Counted from the stretch's first letter, positions 1 through 6,085 are shown. The stretch is 13,173 nucleotides of DNA from Actinomycetes bacterium (GCA_021798075.1 JAJZYO010000019.1:1-13173); one strand, 5' to 3'. Notes: generated by a model not told the origin, from the sequence alone. Numbers and translations: made by a program.

Positions 1-569
1 GCAGCGACGAAGAGGCCGCCAGGTTGCTCTCCGCCATGGGCCCGGACGACGCCGTCGACTTGCTCACCGAGCTCGACCAGGAGCGGCGGCTGCCGATCCT
101 GGAGAAGGTGCCTTTGCCGGCCCAGGCAAAGATGCGCGCGCTGCTCAGCTACAACCCGGAGACGGCCGGGGGCCTCATGAACCCCGATTTCGTGTCAGTA
201 CCGGCAACCGCGACCGTCTCCGACGCTCTCGAAGCGGTACGCAAGTCGACAAGCCCGCCGGAGGCGTCGGGGGTCGTGTTCGTCACCGGCGAGGGCGGGC
301 GCCTAGAGGCCACGGCCCTCGTAGTCGACCTTCTGCGGGCGCAGCCGGGCGCGAGCGTTGCCGTCGCGACGCGCGAGGAGCCGGCGACGCTCTCACCCGA
401 CGCCGATATCCACGAAGTAGTCCGCAAGATGAGCGACTACAACCTCGCCGTGGCACCTGTGGTCGGCGCCGATGGGCGCATGCTCGGCCAGATAACCGTC
501 GACGACGTGCTGGAGACGATGCTCCCGTCGGGGTGGCGCCGCCAGTACGGCATGGTTGCACCCGAATAG
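1..569 (+). CDS. MgtE N-terminal/CBS domain protein, 5' truncated by the window edge
   Basis: Seen: an open frame runs in from the left edge (first full codon at base 3) to TAG at 567-569. It begins in a helical repeat region (SAMGPDDAVDLLTEL) typical of the MgtE N domain, followed by the linker NPETAGGLMNPDFVSV and two CBS motifs. The first CBS covers about bases 177-350 and the second about 370-530, the latter ending in the pattern GQITVDDVLE. Known: in MgtE magnesium channels these domains sense cytosolic Mg2+ and gate a membrane pore. Here the chain stops about 13 residues after CBS2, so no pore domain follows and this is a soluble regulator. Actinobacterial relatives often carry a PRC-barrel domain in front, which would lie outside the window. 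The next gene is a likely divalent-metal transporter, so a Mg2+-sensing role for that transporter is inferred, not shown. Confidence 0.85.
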   Translation, partial: SDEEAARLLSAMGPDDAVDLLTELDQERRLPILEKVPLPAQAKMRALLSYNPETAGGLMNPDFVSVPATATVSDALEAVRKSTSPPEASGVVFVTGEGGRLEATALVVDLLRAQPGASVAVATREEPATLSPDADIHEVVRKMSDYNLAVAPVVGADGRMLGQITVDDVLETMLPSGWRRQYGMVAPE

Positions 570-613
570 CCTCCTCCCCGTACCTCTCCGGCCAGGTCTG
601 CCGGGCGCTGTGG

Positions 614-619
614 TAGCAT
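614..619 (+). promoter_or_regulatory. Possible -10 element upstream of the Nramp-type gene
   Basis: TAGCAT fits the actinobacterial TANNNT -10 pattern and lies 45 bases after the stop of the preceding gene. No good -35 is visible. If used, transcription would start near 626 and give a leader of about 260 nt. This is weak, because the motif is short. Confidence 0.3.
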
Positions 620-625
620 CGTTGG

Positions 626-885
626 TGCCCGTTGCCTCCTGTTGTAACCGGGGGGCAGGGGCGAGCCCCTGGTAGTCGTTGGCGACGCGCGGTGGCTGCC
701 GCACGGGGGCTGGCAGTAGTCCGTATAGCGAAGGAGCCGAACTGAGCGCCGACAGAGGGTCGCCTCACCAACCCGAGGCGCGCACGTTGGCACGGGCCAT
801 GGTGGTGTAGCCGGGCCCGGGGCGGACGTGTGCGCCGGACAACGTATGCCACACGTCAGCCCACGAGCCCGGGAGGTCACCGGCC
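626..885 (+). promoter_or_regulatory. Possible structured 5' leader of the Nramp-type transporter
   Basis: This gene-free stretch holds several potential stems. They are CAGGGG/CCCCTG with a CGAG tetraloop (656-671), a long-range pair GTTGGCG (678-684) with CGCCGAC (747-753), GCGG/CCGC (689-702), GGCT/AGCC (708-738), and a perfect 8-bp pair GACGTGTG (825-832) with CACACGTC (850-857). The last stem ends 13 bases before the Shine-Dalgarno GGGAGGT (871-877). The 678-753 pairing would enclose two smaller hairpins, a multibranch shape. I could not match it to the M-box, yybP-ykoY, ydaO or cobalamin consensus. Its position before a metal transporter makes a metal-sensing RNA plausible. Chance pairing in GC-rich DNA is the main alternative. 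Confidence 0.35.
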
Positions 886-2568
886 ATGGCCCAAAAAACG
901 CTTCCATCTGCACTGCCGGGGGCCGATCAGGCGGCAGTGCTCGACGAAGCCCATGTAGGTGACATCCGCGGGGCGCTCGGCACGATCCGCCAGCAAGACA
1001 CAGGTGCCCGGCGGGGCTGGGGCGCCCGGCTCCTCACTCTCGCCGCCATAATCGGCCCTGGGATAATCGTAATGGTGGGCGACAATGACGCGGGTGGAGT
1101 CGCCACCTATTCGCAGGCGGGCCAAAACTACGGTTACAGCTTGCTGTGGGTGCTCCCGCTCTTGATCCCGGTGCTCGTCGTCAACCAGGAGATGGTCGTG
1201 CGCCTCGGCGCAGTCACCGGTGTAGGCCACGCCCGGCTGATAAAGGAGCGTTTCGGCCGCTTCTGGGGGTGGTTCTCCGTGGGGGACCTCTTCGTGCTCG
1301 ATTTCTTGACGATAGTCACGGAGTTTATCGGGGTCGACCTCGCGCTCGGGTATTTCGGCATTTCGAAGTACCTGTCCGTGCCGCTCGCCGGGGGAGGGCT
1401 CGTGGCGATGACGGCGAGCGGGAGCTTCAGGCGCTGGGAGCGTTTCATGCTCGTATTTGTTGCCGCCAATTTCCTCGTCATACCGCTTGCCATATTCAGC
1501 CATCCCCACGGCGGGCCGTTGCTCCATGGCCTCGTCGTCCCGGGGATCGCCGGTGGGGCTACGTCGACGGCCGTGCTCCTCATAATCTCGATCGTGGGCA
1601 CGACGGTCGCCCCTTGGCAGCTGTTTTTCCAGCAGTCGAACATCGTCGATAAGCGCATAACGCCCCGGTGGGTAAATTACGAGCGAGCCGACACAGTGCT
1701 GGGCAGCCTCGTCACCGTGACCGGCGCCGTGCTCATGGTCGTCACCTGTGCGGCTGCCTTCTCGGGTACTCGCTACCACGGGGGCTTCGTCGACGCTGGT
1801 ACGGTCGCGACTGCCCTTGGCGCCTCCCTCGGCCACGGCGCGGGGGCGCTCTATGCCCTGGTGCTGCTCAACGCGTCGATCATCGGGGCGGCGGCGGTGA
1901 CCCTGGGCACGTCCTACGCCTTCGGGGATTTCTTCGGGGCGCACCACTCGTTGCACCGCCGCTTCTCTGAGGCCAAGGGCTTTTATGCCAGCTTCGCCGG
2001 CCTGGTGGCGGTGGCCGCCGGCATCGTGCTCATACCGGGCGCCCCGCTCGGGACGATCACGCTCGCCGTGCAAGCTCTGGCCGGCGTGCTGCTGCCCTCG
2101 GCGTCGGTGTTCCTGCTCCTGCTCTGCAACGACCGCGAGGTGCTCGGGCCATGGGTCAACCGGCCCTGGCTCAACGCCGTGGCGAGCCTGATCATCGGCG
2201 TCCTGCTCGTGATGTCCCTCATCCTGGTGGTGAGCACCGCCCTCCCGGGGGTCAACGTGGCCACCCTGTCGGCGGTGCTCGGCGTCGCCCTGGCCGTCGC
2301 GCTCGGGGCGGCCGGGGTGTACTTCGGCCTGCGCCGGCCGGAGCGAGCCGCTCCGGAAGGAGCCGCTGCGGTGGGAGCCGCTGCGGTGGGAGCGGCCGCT
2401 CCGCCCCCGCCGGAGCGGGCCACTTGGCGGATGAAGCCCCTCGCCCTCCTCGGCCGGCCACCGTGGTCCCGCTCACGGGTGGTCGTCATGTGGTCCCTTC
2501 GCAGCTACCTGGTCGTAGCCGTGCTGTTGCTCATCGTGAAGGCAGTCGAGCTCGGCGGCAAGCCCTGA
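886..2568 (+). CDS. Nramp-family divalent metal transporter, probable NRMT-like Mg2+ type
   Basis: Likely imports a divalent metal across the cytoplasmic membrane. ATG 886 follows GGGAGGT at 871-877. The 560-aa protein has a cytosolic N-tail of about 45 residues and then about a dozen hydrophobic segments. Nramp signatures are present: GPGIIVMVG at 57-65, QAGQNYGYSLLW at 77-88, and the helix-6 segment TTVAPWQLFFQQS at 239-251. Known: classical Nramps bind metal with Asp and Asn of DPGN in helix 1 and Met of MPH in helix 6, and that Met disfavours Mg2+ and Ca2+. Here the Asp is kept (D68), but Pro-Gly-Asn reads Ala-Gly-Gly (69-71) and Met-Pro-His reads Ala-Pro-Trp (242-244). Loss of the soft ligand and a wider site resemble the NRMT magnesium-transporting clade. 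Residues about 485-515 form a soluble Ala/Pro-rich loop before a last hydrophobic segment near the C-terminus. The neighbouring MgtE-N/CBS gene supports a magnesium role. The fold is well supported; the metal is inferred. Confidence 0.88.
   Translation: MAQKTLPSALPGADQAAVLDEAHVGDIRGALGTIRQQDTGARRGWGARLLTLAAIIGPGIIVMVGDNDAGGVATYSQAGQNYGYSLLWVLPLLIPVLVVNQEMVVRLGAVTGVGHARLIKERFGRFWGWFSVGDLFVLDFLTIVTEFIGVDLALGYFGISKYLSVPLAGGGLVAMTASGSFRRWERFMLVFVAANFLVIPLAIFSHPHGGPLLHGLVVPGIAGGATSTAVLLIISIVGTTVAPWQLFFQQSNIVDKRITPRWVNYERADTVLGSLVTVTGAVLMVVTCAAAFSGTRYHGGFVDAGTVATALGASLGHGAGALYALVLLNASIIGAAAVTLGTSYAFGDFFGAHHSLHRRFSEAKGFYASFAGLVAVAAGIVLIPGAPLGTITLAVQALAGVLLPSASVFLLLLCNDREVLGPWVNRPWLNAVASLIIGVLLVMSLILVVSTALPGVNVATLSAVLGVALAVALGAAGVYFGLRRPERAAPEGAAAVGAAAVGAAAPPPPERATWRMKPLALLGRPPWSRSRVVVMWSLRSYLVVAVLLLIVKAVELGGKP
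2359..2400 (+). repeat. In-frame 15-bp repeat coding GAAAV units in the transporter tail
   Basis: Two full units (2359-2373, 2374-2388), identical at the DNA level, and a partial third (2389-2400) encode GAAAV-GAAAV-GAAA. They lie in a soluble, proline-rich loop before the last hydrophobic helix, where length changes should be tolerated. Confidence 0.8.
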
Positions 2569-2570
2569 CA

Positions 2571-2621
2571 CCCGCCTCGGGGAGGAGCCCGGGCTCAGGG
2601 GCCCGGGCGGGCGAGCGAGCA
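2571..2621 (+). repeat. 51-bp direct repeat, copy 1, with GC hairpin
   Basis: This segment recurs base for base at 2648-2698. It holds the stem GCCCGGG (2587-2593) / CCCGGGC (2602-2608) with an 8-base loop, and a shorter palindrome GAGCCCGGGCTC. It begins 3 bases after the transporter stop codon, so it could act as an intrinsic-type terminator, although no T-run follows. Confidence 0.9.
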
Positions 2622-2647
2622 AAACGGCCCCGGGTGGGGCTGGGGCC

Positions 2648-2698
2648 CCCGCCTCGGGGAGGAGCCCGGGCTCAGGGGCCCGGGCGGGCGAGCGAGCA
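2648..2698 (+). repeat. 51-bp direct repeat, copy 2, with GC hairpin
   Basis: Exact copy of 2571-2621, offset by 77 bases, with the stem arms at 2664-2670 and 2679-2685. The 26-base spacer between copies (2622-2647) is itself G/C-rich, with GGCCCC and GGGGCC able to pair. The copy ends 18 bases before the -10-like site of gcvH, so it borders or overlaps the -35 region. Confidence 0.9.
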
Positions 2699-2716
2699 CG
2701 GTCGGCCAGAGGACAG

Positions 2717-2722
2717 TATGGT
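2717..2722 (+). promoter_or_regulatory. -10-like element for gcvH
   Basis: TATGGT lies 8 bases before the GTG start at 2731. An AGAGGA at 2708-2713 is too far upstream to be a good Shine-Dalgarno. A transcript starting at or next to the GTG (leaderless) would fit both observations. Confidence 0.45.
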
Positions 2723-2730
2723 CTAAGCGC

Positions 2731-3111
2731 GTGAACGTCCCCGAGGATCTGCGCTACAGCTCCGACCACGAGTGGTGCCGCCAGGAGGGCGACCACGTCC
2801 GGGTCGGCATAACCGATTACGCCCAGGATGCGCTGGGCGACATCGTCTATGTGCAGCTGCCCGAGCCCGGCGTAGCTGCGTCCGCTGGCCAGCCGCTCTG
2901 CGAGCTAGAGTCCACCAAGTCGGTGTCCGACGTTTTCGCCCCGCTGGACGGGACGGTAGTGGAGGTCAATAGCGAGCTGGTGGACTCGCCTCAGCGTGTC
3001 AACGAGGACCCCTACGGTGAGGGCTGGATTTGCCTCATCAAACCGGCGTCGGCCGAAGCGTTCGGCTCGCTGATGGGTGCCGAAGGGTACCGCAAGCTCA
3101 TAGAGGCGTAG
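2731..3111 (+). CDS. gcvH: Glycine cleavage system H protein
   Basis: The lipoyl carrier of the glycine cleavage complex. Its lipoyl arm takes the aminomethyl group from the P protein, passes it to the T protein, and is reoxidised by the L protein. The 126-aa length is standard. The N-terminus reads VPEDLRYSSDHEW, a typical H-protein opening, and the lipoylation site is K63 in ELESTKSVSDV. The conserved tail region NEDPYGEGWICLIK is also present. GTG 2731 is chosen because the family N-terminus starts here; an ATG at 2718 meets a stop two codons later. The garA-like gene begins 9 bases after the stop. P- and T-protein genes follow about 3 kb downstream on the same strand, as part of one larger glycine cleavage locus. 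Synthesis of the lipoyl group must come from genes outside the window. Confidence 0.97.
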   Translation: MNVPEDLRYSSDHEWCRQEGDHVRVGITDYAQDALGDIVYVQLPEPGVAASAGQPLCELESTKSVSDVFAPLDGTVVEVNSELVDSPQRVNEDPYGEGWICLIKPASAEAFGSLMGAEGYRKLIEA

Positions 3112-3120
3112 AGGGCGCTC

Positions 3121-3624
3121 TTGTACTGCAACCGCTGCGGGCACGTCAACCCCCCGGGGGCGAACTTCTGCTCCTCCTGCGGGGCGCGCTTGGAGCGCGC
3201 CCGCACCGAGCCTGAGCCGACGACCACGGCGCTGCCCGCCGTGGTGGTGGTACCGGGTGAGGCGCGTGAACCTTTCCAGCTCGAGCCGAGCGACCTCCTC
3301 CACGGAGTGCCGTCCGGGGGAGGGGTTTTGGTGGTGACGCGTGGCCCCGGGGCCGGCTCGCGCTTCGTGCTGTCCCCCGAGGACTCGGTCATAGTGACGA
3401 TCGGCAGGCACCCCGACAGCGACATTTTCTTGGACGACATCACCGTTTCGCGCCGCCATGCAGAGGTGAGCCACAGCGACGGCACGTTTTGGGCACACGA
3501 CGTCGGGTCGTTGAACGGCACTTACTTGAACCGCCGCAACATCGAGAACGCCCCCCTTTCGAGCGGCGACGAACTGCAGGTCGGAAGGTTCCGGCTGCTT
3601 TTCCTGAGCGGGGGGGCGCTCTAG
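3121..3624 (+). CDS. garA: Zinc-ribbon plus FHA domain protein, GarA/OdhI-like
   Basis: A phosphothreonine-binding signalling protein. The 167-aa chain opens with a zinc ribbon (Cys 3, 6, 17, 20), followed by a linker of about 45 residues. The C-terminal FHA domain (about 68-165) holds the phosphopeptide-binding residues GRH (95-97), SRRH (110-113) and NGT (132-134). The stretch GRHPDSDIFLDD is almost the mycobacterial GarA sequence, as is DVGSLNGTY. Known: GarA and OdhI bind 2-oxoglutarate dehydrogenase and glutamate enzymes, and are switched off when PknB/PknG phosphorylates an N-terminal ETTSVFR motif, which then folds back on the FHA domain. That motif is not seen here; the linker has EPTTTALP (Thr 34-36) instead. 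The start is TTG 3121, after GAGGG at 3111-3115. The next gene starts directly after the stop, so translation is probably coupled. The symbol is by homology and position, as in Rv1826-Rv1828. Confidence 0.9.
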   Translation: MYCNRCGHVNPPGANFCSSCGARLERARTEPEPTTTALPAVVVVPGEAREPFQLEPSDLLHGVPSGGGVLVVTRGPGAGSRFVLSPEDSVIVTIGRHPDSDIFLDDITVSRRHAEVSHSDGTFWAHDVGSLNGTYLNRRNIENAPLSSGDELQVGRFRLLFLSGGAL

Positions 3625-4776
3625 TTGGCCGGCCGTTCCCACCTGTCGATCGGCGAGGTGCTCTCGCTCCTCCAAGACGAGTTCCCCGACGTGACCATTT
3701 CCAAGATCCGCTTCCTGGAGAGCCAGGGATTGGTCGACCCCGAGCGCACCCCCTCGGGCTACCGAAAGTTTTACGAGGAGGACATCGAGCGGCTCCGGTG
3801 GGTGCTACGCCAGCAAAGAGATGCCTTCTTGCCGTTGAAAGTCATCAAGGGCAGGCTTGAGGGGCAGGGGAGCTTCCCTCTGGACGAAGCGGAGCCCGGA
3901 GAGCCAAGCAGCGCCACGGGCGAACTGCAGGGAAACGGCGGCGCCGTTGCGGGCGAGGCTCGGGCCGAAAAGGCTCGGGCAGGCGAGGCTCGGGCAGGCG
4001 AGGCTCGGGCCGAAAAGGCTCGGGCGGGAGGGGCTCTGGCGGGAGGGGCTGGGCGCAGTCTCGGGAGCCTGGTGGGCACGGCTGCGGCTGGGGCCCCGCC
4101 GCCCAGCGGCCCCGCCGACGCCAGCCCGAGCCCCACCGCTCCGGACCTGGCGGTGACCTCCGGGCCCTCGACGCCCGAGCCAGGGGCCAGCCGCGAGACG
4201 CCACCCCCCGAGGGAGAGGGGGGAGATGGCGTCGGGGATCCTGAACCTGCCCAGCGCGCCATGTCCTCCTCGGAGGCGGTGGCGGCGCCGAGGGCACAGG
4301 GAGCGGGGAGGCGCCGGCGGGGCGAGCGGGGGAGCGGGGGGCCGCCTGCCTCCGCCGCTGGCCCGGCCGCGTTGGGCCGATCGGTAGGCGCAGGCGACGG
4401 GGAGGAGCAACTCTCCCTCGATGAACTCCTCCGCACTGCCGGGGTCGTCGTCGAGACCGTGCAAGATCTGGAGCGTTACGGCCTCATCGCGCCAAAGCTG
4501 ATGGCTGGGGTGCCCTACTACTCACGTGAGGCCGCGGTGGTCGCGGGGCTGGCGGCGGCGTTCGCCCGCCACGGCGTGGAGGCGAGGCACCTCAGGGCCT
4601 ACAAAGGAGCTGCCGAACGGGAGGCCGGCGTGGTGCAGCAGGTAGTGATGCCGCTCATCAGGCAGCGCAACCCAGAGGCGCGCCGCGCTGCCTCTCGTGC
4701 CGTCGAGGAGCTTTCGTCGCTCGGCGCCGAACTGCGCGCCGTGCTGTTGCGCGAAGCACTTTCCGAGCTTCGCTAA
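3625..4776 (+). CDS. MerR-family transcription regulator, Rv1828-like, with a disordered insert
   Basis: DNA-binding regulator. Residues about 7-80 form the MerR winged helix-turn-helix ([20 protein letters not shown], then [15 protein letters not shown], and [10 protein letters not shown]). This closely resembles mycobacterial Rv1828, which occupies the same place after garA. Residues about 260-383 form the family C-terminal helical domain ([45 protein letters not shown]). Between them lies a low-complexity Ala/Gly/Pro/Glu segment of about 180 residues, including seven pentapeptide units, which makes this protein well over 100 residues longer than the usual roughly 250. TTG 3625 starts immediately after the preceding stop, with a G-run at 3610-3616 as likely Shine-Dalgarno. 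No ligand-binding cysteines typical of metal-sensing MerR proteins are seen. The target genes are unknown; nearby glycine cleavage genes are an inference. Confidence 0.9.
   Translation: MAGRSHLSIGEVLSLLQDEFPDVTISKIRFLESQGLVDPERTPSGYRKFYEEDIERLRWVLRQQRDAFLPLKVIKGRLEGQGSFPLDEAEPGEPSSATGELQGNGGAVAGEARAEKARAGEARAGEARAEKARAGGALAGGAGRSLGSLVGTAAAGAPPPSGPADASPSPTAPDLAVTSGPSTPEPGASRETPPPEGEGGDGVGDPEPAQRAMSSSEAVAAPRAQGAGRRRRGERGSGGPPASAAGPAALGRSVGAGDGEEQLSLDELLRTAGVVVETVQDLERYGLIAPKLMAGVPYYSREAAVVAGLAAAFARHGVEARHLRAYKGAAEREAGVVQQVVMPLIRQRNPEARRAASRAVEELSSLGAELRAVLLREALSELR
3949..4053 (+). repeat. Seven 15-bp tandem units coding [10 protein letters not shown] pentapeptides
   Basis: The units are [30 protein letters not shown] and AGGAG (residues 109-143 of the MerR protein). 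The order [10 protein letters not shown] recurs with the same codons, so the array probably grew by slippage or unequal exchange while keeping frame. Confidence 0.9.
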
Positions 4777-4846
4777 CCCGTGCCAAAAAGGCGCCCGGGA
4801 AGGGCCGAGCACACCGGCCCGCCGCCGGCTGCCAGCGCAGTGGATG

Positions 4847-4852
4847 TAAGTT
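4847..4852 (+). promoter_or_regulatory. -10-like element for the DUF151 nuclease gene
   Basis: TAAGTT lies 6 bases before ATG 4859, with no Shine-Dalgarno in the gap, which fits leaderless transcription. It sits in the 82-base space between the MerR and DUF151 genes. That space otherwise shows nothing I can name. Confidence 0.45.
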
Positions 4853-4858
4853 CTAACC

Positions 4859-5353
4859 ATGGTCGAGATGCACCTCTCCGCCGTTCGAGTTGAGCTTCCG
4901 ACCAACGTGCCGATCCTGCTCCTGCAGGAGGCGACCGGGGACCGCACGCTGCCGATCTACATCGGGCGGCCTGAAGCGGAGGCCATCGCCGGCGCCTTGC
5001 AGGGTGTGCAAACCAAGCGGCCCATGACTCATGACCTCATGCGTGACATGCTGGCAGAGCTGGGCGTAGTGCTGGAGCATGTGGTCATCACCGAGCTCAA
5101 GGACCAGACTTTCTATGCGGAGTTGCGCTTACGCCGGGGTGGCACCAGCTACGTCGTGAGCTCCCGCCCGTCCGACGCGATCGCCTTGGCGCTTCGCGCC
5201 GGCGCCACCATCTACGCAGAGGAGGCCCTCCTTGACGTCGAGGGCATCGTCATTGCCCAGCGCGACGAGGCCGACACGGCCGAAGGCGAAGAACTGGTTG
5301 CCCAGTTCCACGAGTTCCTCGAGGGGATCCGGCCCGAAGACTTCGGTAAGTAG
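4859..5353 (+). CDS. Bifunctional nuclease family protein (DUF151), Rv1829-like
   Basis: A 164-aa protein of the DUF151/BFN family, small proteins in bacteria and plants. A plant member was reported to have both DNase and RNase activity; the physiological role in bacteria is unclear. Family features are visible. The opening is a strand-rich segment containing ELPTNVPILLLQE, followed by LPIYIGRPEAEAI (about 31-43), then RPMTHDLMRDMLAELG, and the best conserved block SSRPSDAIALALRAG (about 101-115). The C-terminal acidic tail (DEADTAEGEELVAQFHEFLE) is common in the actinobacterial forms. The position between two MerR genes in a gcv locus matches the mycobacterial order. The start ATG 4859 has a -10-like site just before it. 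A functional link to glycine cleavage is not established. Confidence 0.93.
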   Translation: MVEMHLSAVRVELPTNVPILLLQEATGDRTLPIYIGRPEAEAIAGALQGVQTKRPMTHDLMRDMLAELGVVLEHVVITELKDQTFYAELRLRRGGTSYVVSSRPSDAIALALRAGATIYAEEALLDVEGIVIAQRDEADTAEGEELVAQFHEFLEGIRPEDFGK

Positions 5354-5376
5354 GCCCGGCCGGCGCGACCGACATC

Positions 5377-5411
5377 TACTTGCGCCCAGGTACTTGCGCC
5401 CAGGTACTTGC
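5377..5411 (+). repeat. 14-bp tandem direct repeat, about 2.5 copies
   Basis: The unit TACTTGCGCCCAGG occurs at 5377-5390 and 5391-5404, and its first 7 bases recur at 5405-5411. It begins 24 bases after the DUF151 stop and ends just before the -35-like site of the next gene. It could be a repeated binding site or simple slippage DNA. Confidence 0.85.
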
Positions 5412-5413
5412 AA

Positions 5414-5442
5414 TTGCCGCTGGCGGGCGACACACTATTGTA
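5414..5442 (+). promoter_or_regulatory. Probable promoter of the second MerR gene
   Basis: TTGCCG (5414-5419) and TATTGT (5437-5442) are separated by 17 bases, a good sigma-70-type arrangement. The predicted start is near 5449. The -10 lies inside the left arm of a palindrome, so a bound repressor would block the promoter. Confidence 0.5.
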
Positions 5443-5455
5443 ACTACGATAGTGT
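5432..5455 (+). promoter_or_regulatory. 24-bp palindrome, candidate operator for MerR autoregulation
   Basis: The arms ACACTATTGT (5432-5441) and ACGATAGTGT (5446-5455) are inverted copies with one mismatch, around a 4-base centre AACT. The site covers the -10 and presumed start point, and lies 20 bases before the MerR coding start. It is markedly AT-richer than its surroundings. Classical MerR activators bind between -35 and -10 of a 19-20 bp spacer; this placement is more like repression. Confidence 0.6.
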
Positions 5456-5475
5456 TGGCACGCCAGGAGGGACGT

Positions 5476-6066
5476 ATGGAGAGGCACCGACCGGTTGAGC
5501 AGGACCCCTTGCCAATAGCTGTTGCGGCGGAAGGGCCCGCGCCACGAGAGGCGGGGCCGCAGAGAAGAGGTGCGGCCGGTCTGGGCGAGGGCTTCCGGGG
5601 GCCGCAAGTGTGCCGGGTCGTCGGCATCACGTACCGCCAGCTCGACTACTGGGCGCGGACGGGCCTCTTGCGCCCCTCCATCAGCGACGCGCGTGGCAGC
5701 GGCAGCCAGCGGGTCTACTCGTACACGGACCTGCTCCAGCTCAAGGTCATAAAGCAGCTGCTCGACGCCGGTGTTTCGCTGCGCTCGACGCGCAAGGCGA
5801 TCGAGTGCCTCCGCAGTTCGGGTACGAGCGTCGCCAGTGCCAGCCTGGTGATAGCGGACGACAAGAGCGTCCTGGCCAACTCCGGCGAGGAGCTGTTCGA
5901 CCTGCTTCGCGGGGGCCAGGGTGTGCTCAGCATCGTCCTCGGTATGGGCAAGATCGTCTCCGAGGTGGACGCCGCCATAACCGAGATCCACGGCCCAGTC
6001 GCTGAGGGCCCTGTCGCCGAGGGGCCTGTCGCCGCCACGGAGGCGGCCGTTGCTGGCGGCTCCTAG
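5476..6066 (+). CDS. MerR-family transcription regulator, Rv1830-like
   Basis: A 196-aa DNA-binding regulator. ATG 5476 is chosen because AGGAGG at 5465-5470 precedes it by 5 bases; the frame is open further upstream, but that would put the start inside the palindrome region. Residues about 1-38 are a low-complexity tail. The helix-turn-helix follows (VCRVVGITYRQLDYWARTGL, then QRVYSYTDLLQLKVIKQLL, and GVSLRSTRKAIECLR). The rest resembles the Rv1830 effector region (SGEELFDLLRGGQGVLSIVLG). The C-terminus has three GPVAE-type pentapeptides. Its mycobacterial counterpart lies in the same position. A palindrome over its own promoter suggests autoregulation. It is followed after 32 bases by gcvT, so gcv genes are candidate targets, though this is inference. 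Confidence 0.92.
   Translation: MERHRPVEQDPLPIAVAAEGPAPREAGPQRRGAAGLGEGFRGPQVCRVVGITYRQLDYWARTGLLRPSISDARGSGSQRVYSYTDLLQLKVIKQLLDAGVSLRSTRKAIECLRSSGTSVASASLVIADDKSVLANSGEELFDLLRGGQGVLSIVLGMGKIVSEVDAAITEIHGPVAEGPVAEGPVAATEAAVAGGS
5992..6036 (+). repeat. Three 15-bp tandem units coding GPVAE, GPVAE, GPVAA
   Basis: Units lie at 5992-6006, 6007-6021 and 6022-6036 in the C-terminal tail of the second MerR protein. Unit length and in-frame behaviour match the repeats in two other genes of the window. Confidence 0.8.
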
Positions 6067-6085
6067 TCGCGCTGGGGCGCGCCGG

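Noticed and set aside
570..885. M-box, yybP-ykoY, ydaO or cobalamin riboswitch before the transporter
   Set aside because: None of the conserved cores that I know (for example GGGGAGTAG of yybP-ykoY) could be found. I kept only a generic structured-leader call.
877..2073. 398-codon open frame on the minus strand opposite the transporter
   Set aside because: The product is rich in Arg, Glu, Gly and His with no hydrophobic core, typical of an antisense shadow in high-GC coding DNA. The plus strand encodes a clear Nramp protein.
2571..2698. CRISPR-like array
   Set aside because: Only two copies, unit longer than typical, spacer of 26 bases of similar GC-rich sequence, and no cas genes.
2905..3675. 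256-codon minus-strand frame across gcvH and the FHA gene
   Set aside because: Low-complexity Arg/Val/Glu product without recognisable domain; both plus-strand genes have clear family motifs.
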